The notes: generated by a model from the letters alone, not told the origin. A DNA stretch of 64,000 nt from Aequorivita capsosiphonis DSM 23843 (GCF_000429125.1 NZ_AUBG01000002.1:186001-250000), one strand, 5' to 3'; positions 44,541 through 54,113 are shown, numbered from the stretch's first letter. Translations and numbers: made by a program.

Positions 44541-44855
44541 ATGAAAGACACAGAAAAAAAATCAGAAAGCAAAACTTCAGAATTTAAAAAGAAGGATGAA
44601 AACCTATACAACCCTGATATCACTGAACACGACAAAGACATACTTTCACAGAAAAATGTTCATGGTGATGGTGGCGACGATCAACAACTACGCGATCGTA
44701 AAAAGAAAGTTGATTTTGCTGGTAAGGATTTAGATGTACCTGGTCGCAATCAAGCCAAAAAATCAAAAACTGGCTTTCGGGACGAAGAAAACCAGCTTTT
44801 CAGTCAAGGTGGTGAAGATAATAATGAGTTGGAAGAAGATAATCCACGTATCTAA
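44541..44855 (+). CDS. hydrophilic, disordered stress-type protein
   Basis: 104 aa with no hydrophobic segment and very high charge (K, D, E, R over 45 percent). Contains GDGGDDQQLRDRKKKVDFAGKDLDVPGRNQAKK and a C-terminal acidic end NELEEDNPRI. The predicted fold is disordered, as in small stress or LEA-like proteins of Bacteroidota. A TATCTTTA -7-like element lies shortly upstream (about 44519-44526). It is convergent with the USP gene. No specific family recognised. Confidence 0.7.
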   Translation: MKDTEKKSESKTSEFKKKDENLYNPDITEHDKDILSQKNVHGDGGDDQQLRDRKKKVDFAGKDLDVPGRNQAKKSKTGFRDEENQLFSQGGEDNNELEEDNPRI

Positions 44856-44875
44856 TCTTAAATCTAAGTTGAAAC

Positions 44876-45331
44876 TTATTTCCCAGTTGGCACCATGTAA
44901 ACTGGGATTTTTGTTTTTTCCAAAACGGTGGAAGCGACCGTCCCCAAAAATATTTTTTCCAAGGTGCTATGGCTGTGGGTTCCCATAACTATTAGATCGG
45001 CATTCCATTCTTGGGCATATTCTAAAATTTTTTGGGCCGTATCTCCTTCGGCCAAGTGCGTGGTTATATTGTTTCCACCCAAATGAGTAACTGTTTTATC
45101 TAAGAAATCTTGCGCTACCTTAACCACTTCTTCCTGAATTCTATAATCTATAGGAAAAGCGTAACCCTCATAGCCCATAAATGGTTCATATTGCATTCCG
45201 TAATAACTTACTTCAGCTAAAACGTGAAACAAACAAACTTCGGCCTTCATTAATTTAGCAAGTTCGTTGCCCATGTTTACAACCTTTTCGGAATTCGGAT
45301 TATAATCTAGTGTAATCATTATCTTTTTCAT
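44876..45331 (-). CDS. universal stress protein (UspA family)
   Basis: 151 aa alpha/beta protein. Start MKKIMITLDYNPNSE, ADLIVMGTHSHSTLEKIFLGTVAS and KIPVYMVP give the full family pattern. In the ATP-binding motif G-x2-G-x9-G-S/T the second glycine is serine (GTHSHS), so nucleotide binding may be weakened. It lies 11 nt downstream of the glutamate-synthase-like gene and should be its operon partner. Confidence 0.92.
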   Translation of the reverse strand: MKKIMITLDYNPNSEKVVNMGNELAKLMKAEVCLFHVLAEVSYYGMQYEPFMGYEGYAFPIDYRIQEEVVKVAQDFLDKTVTHLGGNNITTHLAEGDTAQKILEYAQEWNADLIVMGTHSHSTLEKIFLGTVASTVLEKTKIPVYMVPTGK

Positions 45332-45342
45332 TGTGAACTGGT

Positions 45343-46875
45343 TTAGTTAATTAATTCAGATTTATTTTCAAGAAGACTACCTTCCTGAACCGTAGGATAC
45401 AGATCTTCATAACATTTTGTATCTGTTTCCACCTGCTTAAAGATAAAGCTTCTATTTAAATCCGAAAGCTTTTTACATCCAGTTGCTGCAAAAAGTTCTA
45501 AAAATTCAGCAACCGTTTTCTCGTGATAGTTTTTTACCCGCTTCCTCTTATCTTCAACAACAAGGCCGCGCATCAAGCCTGGGTTGTTTGTTGTAACTCC
45601 TGTTGGACATTCATTTGTGTCGCACCTAAGCGCCTGAATGCAACCCAGCGCGAACATCATTCCACGTGCGGAATTGCAAATATCAGCTCCCATGCACAAG
45701 GCTTTTAAAATATCAAATGCAGTGATTATTTTTGTAGCCGTTATAACTTTAATATCTTTTTTAAGGTCGTATCCATTTAAAGTGTCTACCACAAAAATGA
45801 GCCCTTTTTCCCAAGGCATTCCAACGTAATTGGTAAAGTCTATTGGTGCCGCTCCCGTACCTCCTTCTGCCCCATCTACTGTTATAAAATCTGGCTTAAT
45901 TCCTGTTTCAACCATTTTTTTACAGATTTCAGAGAATTCATCCTTACTTCCAATACAAAGTTTAAAACCTATTGGTTTCCCACCACTTAATTCACGCATT
46001 TCTTGTATAAAGCGAAGTAAGCCTTCTGCATCGCTAAATGCAGTATGACCTGGGGGTGAAATAACTGCTGTGTGAGGTTTTACGCCCCGTATCTTTGCAA
46101 TCTCCTCATTATTTTTTGCTGCTGGAAGTACACCACCATGTCCAGGTTTGGCGCCTTGTGATATTTTAATCTCAATCATTTTAACCTCTGGAATGGCTGC
46201 TTTTTTCTTAAATTCCTCTGGTGAAAAATTTCCATCCTCGGTTCTGCATCCAAAATAACCAGTTCCCACTTCATAAACCAAATCGCCTCCCTTTAAATGA
46301 TAATCTGAGATTCCACCTTCGCCTGTATCGTGAAAAAAGTTACCAGCCTTTGCTCCAAGATTCAGCGCCATTACTGCATTTTTACTCAACGCGCCAAAAC
46401 TCATGGCAGATATATTAAAAATACTGGCACTATAGGGTTGCGTACACTCCTTCCCTCCTACGACCTGCCTTGGAGCTTCCTTTAAAATTGGCGAAGGATA
46501 AATGCTGTGCTGCATCCATTTATAATTTTCTGCTTCCACGTTTAGTTCGGTTCCAAATGGATGGGTTTCTTTCCCCAGTTTTGCACGTGTATAAACGTAG
46601 GTTCGGTGATTTCTATCAATGGGCTTTCCGTCCGTATCAGATTCTATAAAATATTGATGAAGCTCTGGCGCAATCATTTCCAGTAAAAATCGCATATTGC
46701 CCAAAACTGGAAAATTGCGTAAAATGGCATGTTTTTTCTGGAAAAGATCATTCAGGCCAATTGCAAATATTAATACGCCAATAATGGAAAAACCATATAT
46801 CGGCCACATTACCGTACTTATAATTATTAACACGATTATAAGTGCGATAAATGTAAACCTTATTGCTTCCTTCAT
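45343..46875 (-). CDS. FMN-binding glutamate synthase-family protein
   Basis: 510 aa stand-alone GltB-type FMN domain (Glu_synthase, PF01645). N-terminal two hydrophobic helices (8-35) anchor it in the membrane; then YSASIFNISAMSFGALS, GGISDYHL, KISQGAKPGHGG and FITVDGAEGGTGAAP, and the iron-sulfur cysteines in RCDTNECPTGVTT. It lacks the amidotransferase domain, so ammonia-dependent glutamate synthesis is not assured and its reaction is unknown. Its ATG overlaps the stop of the poxB remnant by four bases (ATGA), suggesting coupled translation. Confidence 0.92.
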   Translation of the reverse strand: MKEAIRFTFIALIIVLIIISTVMWPIYGFSIIGVLIFAIGLNDLFQKKHAILRNFPVLGNMRFLLEMIAPELHQYFIESDTDGKPIDRNHRTYVYTRAKLGKETHPFGTELNVEAENYKWMQHSIYPSPILKEAPRQVVGGKECTQPYSASIFNISAMSFGALSKNAVMALNLGAKAGNFFHDTGEGGISDYHLKGGDLVYEVGTGYFGCRTEDGNFSPEEFKKKAAIPEVKMIEIKISQGAKPGHGGVLPAAKNNEEIAKIRGVKPHTAVISPPGHTAFSDAEGLLRFIQEMRELSGGKPIGFKLCIGSKDEFSEICKKMVETGIKPDFITVDGAEGGTGAAPIDFTNYVGMPWEKGLIFVVDTLNGYDLKKDIKVITATKIITAFDILKALCMGADICNSARGMMFALGCIQALRCDTNECPTGVTTNNPGLMRGLVVEDKRKRVKNYHEKTVAEFLELFAATGCKKLSDLNRSFIFKQVETDTKCYEDLYPTVQEGSLLENKSELIN

Positions 46876-47060
46876 AATATTATACCTTCTATTATTTCAG
46901 CGAAAACTTCATTTTCTATATGGAGTATGGCATTCCAATTTATATCTCCATTATCGCGAAGTGCGTTTGTAAATATGTTTAAGGTGTTACCAATGACACA
47001 CCAGATTTGGGTTACACCTACATTTTTAAGAATTTGAGGAATTTGTTCTGATATATTCAA
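46872..47060 (-). pseudogene. poxB: N-terminal remnant of a pyruvate oxidase-type ThDP enzyme
   Basis: 62 codons. The product pattern (NISEQIPQILKNVGVTQIW, then N-T-L-N, TNALRDNGDINW, HIENEVFAE) follows the first 60 residues of PoxB-type enzymes, but has lost the G-D-S-L-N glycine/serine pattern (now GNTLN), the H-E-E thiamine-activating site (now HIEN) and everything after. Start codon is TTG. The truncated frame ends at the ATGA that starts the next gene. It is probably a decayed poxB whose leader is kept for translation of the following gene. Confidence 0.7.
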
Positions 47061-47205
47061 ACTTCAATTTTGACGTAAAACTAAGATACGAAATTAATAA
47101 TGCATTATTTAAACTATAAATTTATCAATTATGAATTATTTAACGCTCAAAAGAGTATTTCGATTATAAAATATTCGGTTATAGCTGATAATATGTAATA
47201 GTTCC

Positions 47206-47406
47206 TTAATCCTTAAGTTCTAAGGTAAAAAAATCATTTACTGGTTTATTAAAAAGCATTGAAAGCTTTAGCGACAAAACGGTTGAAGGAACATAACGAT
47301 TGGTTTCAATTGAATTAATTGTTTGACGGGAAACCCCAATTTTTTGCGCGAGTTCCTCCTGCGTCAAATTGAGAATGGCGCGCTCTACCTTTAATGTGTT
47401 TTTCAT
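47206..47406 (-). CDS. XRE-family helix-turn-helix regulator
   Basis: 66 aa Cro/CI-type DNA-binding protein: NLTQEELAQKIGVSRQTINSIETNRYVPS is a complete HTH_3. The start is the ATG at 47406, which overlaps the stop of the upstream membrane gene (ATGA); the longer frame from 47463 lies inside that gene. This type of small XRE protein with a neighbouring membrane protein is common in Firmicutes and Bacteroidota. It probably autoregulates the pair. Confidence 0.9.
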   Translation of the reverse strand: MKNTLKVERAILNLTQEELAQKIGVSRQTINSIETNRYVPSTVLSLKLSMLFNKPVNDFFTLELKD

Positions 47407-47852
47407 GAATTCCTCTTTTTTAAAAACCAAAATATTGTCAAATATATAATGAGTAAAAACCAAAGAATTTGAAAATCCCCCAAGTCCTGATAATTTGCGT
47501 CTTGTGGTTTGATGAGAAAAGAAACCAAATAATTAAGTAGAGGCTGCACCAGAACCCAAGCCACACCCATAATAAAAGCGAATGAAAATGCCTTGCTACG
47601 CAAGTTTTCAACCAGTTCATCTTCAATTTTTTCTTTTGAAATGATTACAATTAATAGACCAACGAGCATCGTATTTTTTAAAATTGATTTAAAAACAATA
47701 TGGTTTATATCTATAAATCTGTTTAATAGAATCAAAACCAAGGAAACAATAAAAATTGCCCACCCTATTCTTTTCCAAGTGTTGGGTAATTTTCTGGTAA
47801 TTAGCCAATTCAACCTACGCTCTTCTCCATCGCAAAATCTTTGTGTTTTCAT
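47403..47852 (-). CDS. small integral membrane protein, XRE partner
   Basis: 149 aa with four hydrophobic segments (about 30-46, 58-74, 88-108 and 126-144). Charged N-terminus, no recognised domain, similar in layout to DUF2178-type membrane proteins that pair with XRE regulators. The stop overlaps the regulator start by 4 nt, giving a tight two-gene operon. Function unknown. Confidence 0.75.
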   Translation of the reverse strand: MKTQRFCDGEERRLNWLITRKLPNTWKRIGWAIFIVSLVLILLNRFIDINHIVFKSILKNTMLVGLLIVIISKEKIEDELVENLRSKAFSFAFIMGVAWVLVQPLLNYLVSFLIKPQDANYQDLGDFQILWFLLIIYLTIFWFLKKRNS

Positions 47853-48071
47853 AATGAAATTATTTTATTAATAATAAGTTCGCTTAACAATAAGACAAAT
47901 ATACTGTTTATTTTGTAAAATTAACTTTACATAACAAACTATTTTAAATCATAAAGGTTAAGCTGTAGGAAGTAACTAAAAAATAAGTGTCTCTGAAACG
48001 AAGGTTTACGTTTGAAGAATTTAGTATTGCGTAATTAATTGGTGAACGAAGCTGAAATGCCGGCTTTAAAA

Positions 48072-48728
48072 TTACTGTTTAACTATAATTGTAGTTGCCT
48101 TATTTCCACGGAGCAGATTCCATTCATAGGACCCAAGTAAGTTTCCAATTTCGTCATAGATATTAACTTGAGCCGTATTTGGTCCAGATGAACCTTGGTT
48201 TAAAGCTTCAAAATCAACTTTGTTAAAACCGTCCTGCAATTTTAAATCAAAGCCTCTAAAACTACCTTCAAGCCTTACACGAGGAATTTGGATTTCACCA
48301 TTCACCCATACCCTGATCATATCTCCATCAACGAATTGATGATCGCGATACATTATAGTTGCACTTTTGGCTGTTGTTTTAACGTCGCCCAAATATTGAT
48401 CCTTTCCATATTCCGCCTTGGCTTCCTTATCTTTTGTGAAGTATTTTGGAGTTTTGTTCGTGCCGGTATAATCTATAAGGCCATCCCCGTTTTGCATATC
48501 AATGGGCTTCTCCTTTTCCTTCCCTAAATCAGAATTATTAGGGGTATTTGGATTTTTGGTATTCGATAGTGTTGGAGCCTTTACAGCGGGAATTTCGAAA
48601 CCTGTAGGACTATTGATATTTGTTTCATTCGAATCAAAACGCACTGAATTATTATCAGGCAATTCAAATTGCGCGAATGCATTTCCGGATATTACGATAA
48701 AACCAACTAAAAGGAACTTCTTCAACAT
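48072..48728 (-). CDS. secreted protein of unknown function
   Basis: 218 aa exported protein. Signal peptide 1-19 ending FAQ. Residues 25-100 are low-complexity and rich in N, T and P; residues about 115-218 are a beta-rich domain with MIRVWVNGEIQIPRVRLEG, KVDFEALNQGSSGPNTAQV and IYDEIGNLLGSYEWNLL. No named family recognised. Neighbour on the left is the next small membrane gene 94 nt upstream on the same strand. Confidence 0.65.
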   Translation of the reverse strand: MLKKFLLVGFIVISGNAFAQFELPDNNSVRFDSNETNINSPTGFEIPAVKAPTLSNTKNPNTPNNSDLGKEKEKPIDMQNGDGLIDYTGTNKTPKYFTKDKEAKAEYGKDQYLGDVKTTAKSATIMYRDHQFVDGDMIRVWVNGEIQIPRVRLEGSFRGFDLKLQDGFNKVDFEALNQGSSGPNTAQVNIYDEIGNLLGSYEWNLLRGNKATTIIVKQ

Positions 48729-48822
48729 GTCATAAAAATTTCAAAGTCATGATAGCAATAACTGCACCAAATCAAAATTAGTATTCTAAAAATTAATTTT
48801 TGAGGCCCAGACCAAAAACGGG

Positions 48823-49032
48823 CTATTTCTTTTCTTTCTTATTTTTTCTCCAATAGATGACGAAAAGCAAGATTACACATATCGGTAAAATAATATAGAT
48901 TATTAGATCTGCGGGATTGGACAAATCGATAGGTGTATCACTTGGGTTTGGAACTTCTGTTGGTTTTTGTGAATACATAGTTGAAACCAATAGTGAAAAA
49001 GTTATGAGGGAAAAATATTTTTGAATTTTCAT
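48823..49032 (-). CDS. small exported single-span membrane protein
   Basis: 69 aa. N-terminal signal-like helix ending YSQ (1-21), a short proline-rich extracytoplasmic segment (PTEVPNPSDTPIDLSNPAD), one membrane span (44-60) and a lysine-rich cytoplasmic end. This layout of small flavobacterial proteins is seen widely but has no assigned role. Confidence 0.7.
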   Translation of the reverse strand: MKIQKYFSLITFSLLVSTMYSQKPTEVPNPSDTPIDLSNPADLIIYIILPICVILLFVIYWRKNKKEKK

Positions 49033-49208
49033 AGTAATAATATTATTTTATAAATGGCTTTGTAAAGCTAAGATTAGAAATTTAGGTTCTTCTCTATTAG
49101 CGATAAAAAAAAGAAATGTGCCTTAAATTTTAACAATTTATGTTAAGTGTTTGGAAATTAGCTTAAAATGTCATACTATGCCGTGTTATTATAAAAATCT
49201 AAGAATAT

Positions 49209-50075
49209 ATGAGACAACTTAAGATCACGAAGCAGGTAACCAACCGGGAAACCAAATCTTTAAACAGTTATTTACAGGACGTTAGCAAAATTGACTTGAT
49301 AACTGCCGAAGAGGAAGTGGAGTTGGCCCAAAAAATTCGTGAAGGAGATCAGGCTGCGCTAAACAAACTTAGCAGGGCAAACTTACGATTTGTGATTTCT
49401 GTTGCAAAACAGTATCAAAATCAAGGCCTAAGTCTTCCGGATCTTATCAATGAAGGGAATGTAGGTTTGGTGAAAGCTGCCAAAAGATTTGATGAAACAA
49501 GAGGTTTTAAATTTATTTCTTATGCTGTCTGGTGGATCAGACAAGCCATTTTACAAGCTATCGCGGAGCAATCGCGAGTTGTAAGGCTTCCACTGAACAA
49601 AATTGGAGATATCAATAAAATCAAAAAAGCATCTATTCACCTGGAACAAAAGTATGAAAGAGTTCCTACCGCGGCCGAAATAGCCAATGAGTTGGACTTT
49701 AGTGAGTCTAAAGTAAAAAGCTCGCTAAAAAATTCAACGCGCAGTCTTTCTATGGATGCTCCTTTTCAAGAAGGTGAAAATGACAACAACCTTTACGATG
49801 TTTTGAGTTCCGGTGAAAGCCCAACTCCGGACAAGAGTTTGTTGCATGAGTCATTGCGTATTGAGATTAATAGAGCACTAGATACTTTAGCTCCTCGCGA
49901 AGCAGATGTTGTAAAATTGAATTTCGGTCTTTGTGGACAACCACCTATGACCTTACAGGAAATTGGAGATACTTTTGATTTGAGCCGCGAACGCGTGCGT
50001 CAAATCCGCGAAAAAGCAATTCGTAGATTGCGTCAAACTTCAAAAAGCCACATATTGAAAAAATATTTAGGCTAA
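49209..50075 (+). CDS. rpoD: primary RNA polymerase sigma factor
   Basis: 288 aa sigma-70, of the short Bacteroidota RpoD/SigA type. Seen: region 1.2 ([23 protein letters not shown]), region 2 ([51 protein letters not shown]), region 3, and region 4.2 HTH ([28 protein letters not shown]). It directs transcription from the TAnnTTTG/TTTG promoters seen across this window. Strongly conserved and free-standing. Confidence 0.97.
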   Translation: MRQLKITKQVTNRETKSLNSYLQDVSKIDLITAEEEVELAQKIREGDQAALNKLSRANLRFVISVAKQYQNQGLSLPDLINEGNVGLVKAAKRFDETRGFKFISYAVWWIRQAILQAIAEQSRVVRLPLNKIGDINKIKKASIHLEQKYERVPTAAEIANELDFSESKVKSSLKNSTRSLSMDAPFQEGENDNNLYDVLSSGESPTPDKSLLHESLRIEINRALDTLAPREADVVKLNFGLCGQPPMTLQEIGDTFDLSRERVRQIREKAIRRLRQTSKSHILKKYLG

Positions 50076-50180
50076 TCAATAAAGTGTTAAAAATATTGTA
50101 GTTTACAATATTTTGTGAGTTTCTTAGGAACGAGTATTATTTCTGCGGTTATCTTTATCAGATCAACCATCATTTAAAAA

Positions 50181-52004
50181 ATGACAACAGAAATAATACT
50201 CGTTTTTTCTATTCTGTTTATTACTATTATTTTATTTGCCTTTGAAGTATTTTCGGTAGATAAAATCGCCATGCTTCTTATTGCTACTTTGGCTTTAACG
50301 GGTTTAGTAAAACCTGAAGAGGCAATTTCTGGATTTTCAAATACTGCCACCATTACTGTACTTTCATTGATGATAATGGCTTTGGCGTTAGAAGACAATG
50401 GCGTTATCGCCTCCTTGGCACGCTTTCTTAAAAATCTTCATATACTGCCCCTGTTTTTATTGTTGCCCGTTTTAATGCTGATAACAGGTGGAATTTCAGC
50501 CTTTATAAATACAACGGCAGTAGTTATTGTTTTTATAAAGATTATTGCAGAGTTGTCAAAACGCTTTAATCTATCGCAGTCAAAATTATTATTGCCCATT
50601 TCCTTTGCGGGAATTCTTGGCGGAAGCTGCACTTTAATGGGGACCTCAACGAACTTAATCGTAAATTCCATAGCGCTTGATTTAGGAGCGGAAAAATTTA
50701 GCTTTTTTGAATTTTCATTATATGGAGGAATGTTTTTGGTTGTGGGAATTATGGTAATAACCATTATGTCGAGATGGCTTCCAAAAGATTCCAAAGAAGA
50801 GAATCTCCAGAAGGCTTATGACTTAGAAAACTATGTAACCACGATTACAATAAAAAAGGACTCCGATTTAATCAATAAAACCATTGAAGACACTTTTTTA
50901 TACCAAAATCCCGAAATTTCAATATTAAAACTCAATCGAAATAAACAATTAACGAATGCTCCGGGAAGGTACATTACTTTAAAGGAGAAGGACCAATTGG
51001 TCTTGATGTGCGATCTGGAAAACCTAGCTAGATTAAATGACACAATAGGTATCAGCGTCCACAAGGAGCGCGATGAGCATAAAAAAGAGAAAACCGACCG
51101 GGAAGAAGAAAGCCAATCAAAAAAAGAGGAAGAATGGCAATACATCGAGGTGCTTATATTACCCGGTTCTATATTAATTGGTAAAACCCTAAAGCAGCTT
51201 AGAAAGCAAACCTTTCAAAATGCATTTCCTATTGCCATCAAGAAAAGAAGGAATATCAGGAACACAAAAGAACGATTGGTGCGTAAGAATATGGAGCAGA
51301 TTACGCTGAAACCTGGAGACAGATTACTCGTGGAAATCCCTCAAAACGAAATAAATCAACTTTATGAAATGGAGAATGTAGCCATTCTTAGACATCATAA
51401 AGCCAAACCTTCCATCAACATCAATAAAAGAGCCATTTCCTTTGGAGTTCTCCTCTTGGTTGTAGGTTTAGCAGCAAGCGGAGTTTTAACAATTCTGATT
51501 AGCGCTCTTACTGGGGTCTGCCTCTTATTGCTCACAAGATGCTTAGAGTTAAATGATGTTTATCATCGTGTTAACTGGCAAGTAATTTTTCTGCTTGCGG
51601 GAATGATGCCCTTGGGAATTGCGATGAACAACACCGGAGCCGATAAGTGGATTTCAGACCAGTTATTGATGGTATTAAGCGGGCAGTCAAATCTTATTAT
51701 AATCGGTCTGATATTCTTAATAACTATGTTAATGAGTAGCGTTGTTAGCAATAACGCAACCGCGATTATAATGACTCCTATTGCAATAGCCGTTGCCGTA
51801 GGGCTAGATTTATCGATGAAACCGTTTATTCTATCGGTTTTGTTTGGAGCCAATTTTAGCTTTTTCACTCCCATGGGATATCAAACCAACACACTCATCT
51901 ATGGAATGGGTCTTTATAAATTCAAACATTTTTTTCTAATCGGAGGGGTGTTGTCCTTAATTCTATGGGTTTTAGGTACTTTTATGCTTTCAAATCTTCT
52001 TTAA
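50181..52004 (+). CDS. SLC13-family permease with RCK-C domains
   Basis: 607 aa. N- and C-terminal halves each hold membrane helices (about 3-200 and 415-607) of the DASS/ArsB-like fold with NTTAVVIVFIK, GTSTNLIVNSI, SNNATAIIMTPIA and TPMGYQTNTLIYG. The middle (about 215-400) carries two TrkA-C (RCK_C) domains with a charged linker. The substrate may be sulfate, dicarboxylate or another anion; RCK-C suggests nucleotide or ion gating. A TATCTTTA element sits upstream of the start. Followed after 12 nt by an MscS gene. Confidence 0.92.
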   Translation: MTTEIILVFSILFITIILFAFEVFSVDKIAMLLIATLALTGLVKPEEAISGFSNTATITVLSLMIMALALEDNGVIASLARFLKNLHILPLFLLLPVLMLITGGISAFINTTAVVIVFIKIIAELSKRFNLSQSKLLLPISFAGILGGSCTLMGTSTNLIVNSIALDLGAEKFSFFEFSLYGGMFLVVGIMVITIMSRWLPKDSKEENLQKAYDLENYVTTITIKKDSDLINKTIEDTFLYQNPEISILKLNRNKQLTNAPGRYITLKEKDQLVLMCDLENLARLNDTIGISVHKERDEHKKEKTDREEESQSKKEEEWQYIEVLILPGSILIGKTLKQLRKQTFQNAFPIAIKKRRNIRNTKERLVRKNMEQITLKPGDRLLVEIPQNEINQLYEMENVAILRHHKAKPSININKRAISFGVLLLVVGLAASGVLTILISALTGVCLLLLTRCLELNDVYHRVNWQVIFLLAGMMPLGIAMNNTGADKWISDQLLMVLSGQSNLIIIGLIFLITMLMSSVVSNNATAIIMTPIAIAVAVGLDLSMKPFILSVLFGANFSFFTPMGYQTNTLIYGMGLYKFKHFFLIGGVLSLILWVLGTFMLSNLL

Positions 52005-52016
52005 AATATTTTAGTT

Positions 52017-52943
52017 ATGATTCAAGACAAAATATCAGCAAATGACTCAATCAACAGTTTATGGGACAAATTAGATGGCTGGCTGGACGCTCTAATTTTA
52101 AAACTTCCCAATTTTGCTGTTGCCATATTGGTGATAGTCATTTTCTATTTTATTGCTAAAGGAATAAAAAACTTAGCCTTCAAGGTTTTATTTAAGAAAA
52201 TAGACGATCAAGCAATTCGGCAAATGATGTCGAAAATTGTTTACGCTATAATAATCACTATAGGATTTTTTATTGCTCTAATGGTTTTACAACTTGATAA
52301 GGTGCTTACTTCAGTTTTGGCAGGAGCAGGTGTCGTTGGTCTTGCCATTGGTTTAGCCCTTCAAGGTACACTCAGTAATACGGTTTCCGGATTAATGCTA
52401 TCCTTCCAACCCAAGGTGAGAATAGGAGACTTTATTGAGGCAAACAATAAAAGTGGTTATGTAGAAGAAATCGACCTAAGAACTGTTACGGTTCGCCAAA
52501 CAGACAACGATTATGTTATAATTCCGAATAAAATATTTGTTGAAAACCCATTTACCAATTATTCCTGGACAAAACGCACAAGGGTCTCTGTAAGCTGTGG
52601 TGTTGGTTATGAAGATGATTTGCAAAAAGTTGAAGACCTTGTAATTCAGATACTCTCAGAGAATTTTGAGCAGAAGGAAAATGAAGGAGTAGAATTCTTT
52701 TTTACTGAATTTGGAGATAGCTCCATCAATTTTGTGACTCGGTTTTGGATTGAATGTCAAAAACCAAAACCAAAATTAGAAGCGCAGCATCAGGCTATAA
52801 AACTCATTAAGAAAAACTTTGATGAAGCAGGAATCAATATTCCCTTCCCTATTCGTACTATGGATTTTGGAAAAAATAAACTTCAAATGTCTCCGCAGGA
52901 AAAACTTTCTAAAAAGGATGTTAACCTTGATAATAATGAGTGA
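52017..52943 (+). CDS. mechanosensitive channel (MscS family)
   Basis: 308 aa. Pore helix GAGVVGLAIGLALQGTLSNTVSGLMLSFQP shows the A/G-rich pattern of MscS, then the beta domain with DFIEANNKSGYVEEIDLRTVTV and the C-terminal domain. Starts 12 nt after the SLC13 stop, so both are in one transcript. Coupling an anion permease with a channel may link ion transport to turgor. Predicted solute release during hypo-osmotic shock. Confidence 0.94.
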   Translation: MIQDKISANDSINSLWDKLDGWLDALILKLPNFAVAILVIVIFYFIAKGIKNLAFKVLFKKIDDQAIRQMMSKIVYAIIITIGFFIALMVLQLDKVLTSVLAGAGVVGLAIGLALQGTLSNTVSGLMLSFQPKVRIGDFIEANNKSGYVEEIDLRTVTVRQTDNDYVIIPNKIFVENPFTNYSWTKRTRVSVSCGVGYEDDLQKVEDLVIQILSENFEQKENEGVEFFFTEFGDSSINFVTRFWIECQKPKPKLEAQHQAIKLIKKNFDEAGINIPFPIRTMDFGKNKLQMSPQEKLSKKDVNLDNNE

Positions 52944-52977
52944 ACTATTAATTAAATTTCAATCTTAAAAAGAAAAT

Positions 52978-53115
52978 ATGAAAAATATATTTAGAGCCTT
53001 ATTAGCCGGTTGGGGCGCAAAAAAAATTGGCGGTGGAAAGTGCGGTTGTATTGGCACTATCGTCGTTTTTATCATTCTATATTGGTTATTGGGTTACGTT
53101 TTCAAGGTGTTTTAA
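52978..53115 (+). CDS. 45-aa membrane protein with CxC motif
   Basis: Starts ATG 52978, 34 nt after the MscS stop. The product is M-K-N-I-F-R-A-L-L-A..., then GGGKCGCIGTIVVFIILYWLLG (C22-G-C24 just before one membrane span about 26-41). Glycine- and cysteine-rich N-terminal side, hydrophobic C-terminal side. It is followed by a 95-nt spacer and the OmpA gene with its own promoter. Not assigned to a known family. Confidence 0.6.
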   Translation: MKNIFRALLAGWGAKKIGGGKCGCIGTIVVFIILYWLLGYVFKVF

Positions 53116-53174
53116 TTAACTTGATTTAACAAAACAATAGCATGCATTAACTATTTATTGGTTATTTGGACGGT

Positions 53175-53182
53175 TATATTTG
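53175..53182 (+). promoter_or_regulatory. -7 promoter element of OmpA-family gene
   Basis: TATATTTG, 28 nt upstream of the ATG at 53211. Confidence 0.65.
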
Positions 53183-53210
53183 CCCTACAAACCTTTAAAA
53201 CTAATTTATT

Positions 53211-54053
53211 ATGAAAAAAGTTATTGCACTAACCCTAATGGCGGGAGTACTCTTTGCTTCCTCTTGTGTGTCTAAAAAGAAGTATGTAGAATTAGAGAGT
53301 CAATACAATGACACTCGCTCTACGTTGACTAAAACACAACTAGAAAAAGAAGAAATTGAAGCCAAATACGCGAAAATTGAAGATCGCGTTGCCAGTTACA
53401 ATTCAAAAATCCAGTCTTTAACCGACAGTAACAATAGCCGTCTACAAGAAATTGAAGGCGTTGTAGTTTCAGAAAATGACAAGGTGAAAATGCGTAACGC
53501 CCTAGCTAATGTTGATCCCCAAGAATTAGCACAGGCAAAAACGCTTAGAGATTCCATGAATCTTATCGTGTCTTATAACCTAAAAAAGAACTTAGACAAT
53601 AGTTTAGTTGGTGAAGGTGAAGAGGATGACATCAAAATTGATATTGATGAAACCGTAGTAATGATTACTATTTCTGATAAACTATTATTCAGTTCAGGAA
53701 GTGATCGTGTGAATCCAAAAGCAAATCCACTTTTAGAGCGTCTTGCCAAGGTAATTAATAGCGAACCAGCTCTTGAGGTAATGGTTGAAGGCCATACAGA
53801 CAGCCAAACTGTAAAACCAGGCGCCTACATTAAAGATAACTGGGAATTGAGCGTAAACCGTTCTACTGCAGTGATCCGAAAGTTACAGGATAACTACGGT
53901 GTAGATCCAGCTAAATTAATTGCTGCCGGACGTAGTAGTTTTCACCCACTTACTGAAAATGACACTAAGGAAGGACGTTCAAAAAATAGAAGAACGCGTA
54001 TTGTAATATTACCAAACCTGGACAAGTTTTTAGCACTGCTTTCTGCTAACTAA
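53211..54053 (+). CDS. OmpA-family lipoprotein
   Basis: 280 aa. Lipoprotein signal with cysteine C19 (ASSC), then a coiled coil (residues 25-85, YVELESQYNDTRSTLTKTQ), a linker and an OmpA C-terminal peptidoglycan-binding domain from about 165 (LLFSSGSDRVNPKA, MVEGHTDSQT, NRSTAVIRKL, SKNRRTRIVI), with the conserved D and R pair for diaminopimelate binding. It links outer membrane and wall. Own promoter and terminator. Confidence 0.94.
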   Translation: MKKVIALTLMAGVLFASSCVSKKKYVELESQYNDTRSTLTKTQLEKEEIEAKYAKIEDRVASYNSKIQSLTDSNNSRLQEIEGVVVSENDKVKMRNALANVDPQELAQAKTLRDSMNLIVSYNLKKNLDNSLVGEGEEDDIKIDIDETVVMITISDKLLFSSGSDRVNPKANPLLERLAKVINSEPALEVMVEGHTDSQTVKPGAYIKDNWELSVNRSTAVIRKLQDNYGVDPAKLIAAGRSSFHPLTENDTKEGRSKNRRTRIVILPNLDKFLALLSAN

Positions 54054-54075
54054 GAGTAAGAAACAAACTATTATA

Positions 54076-54113
54076 AAAAAAGGCTGTTCGTTAAAATACG
54101 AATAGCCTTTTTT
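54076..54113 (+). terminator. intrinsic terminator
   Basis: Stem 54076-54091 / 54098-54113 (AAAAAAGGCT and TTCGT arms with one bulge position) followed by T-rich sequence, 22 nt after the OmpA-family stop. Confidence 0.9.

Noticed and set aside
46872-47060. Functional pyruvate oxidase
   Set aside because: Only 62 of about 570 residues remain and catalytic positions are lost.
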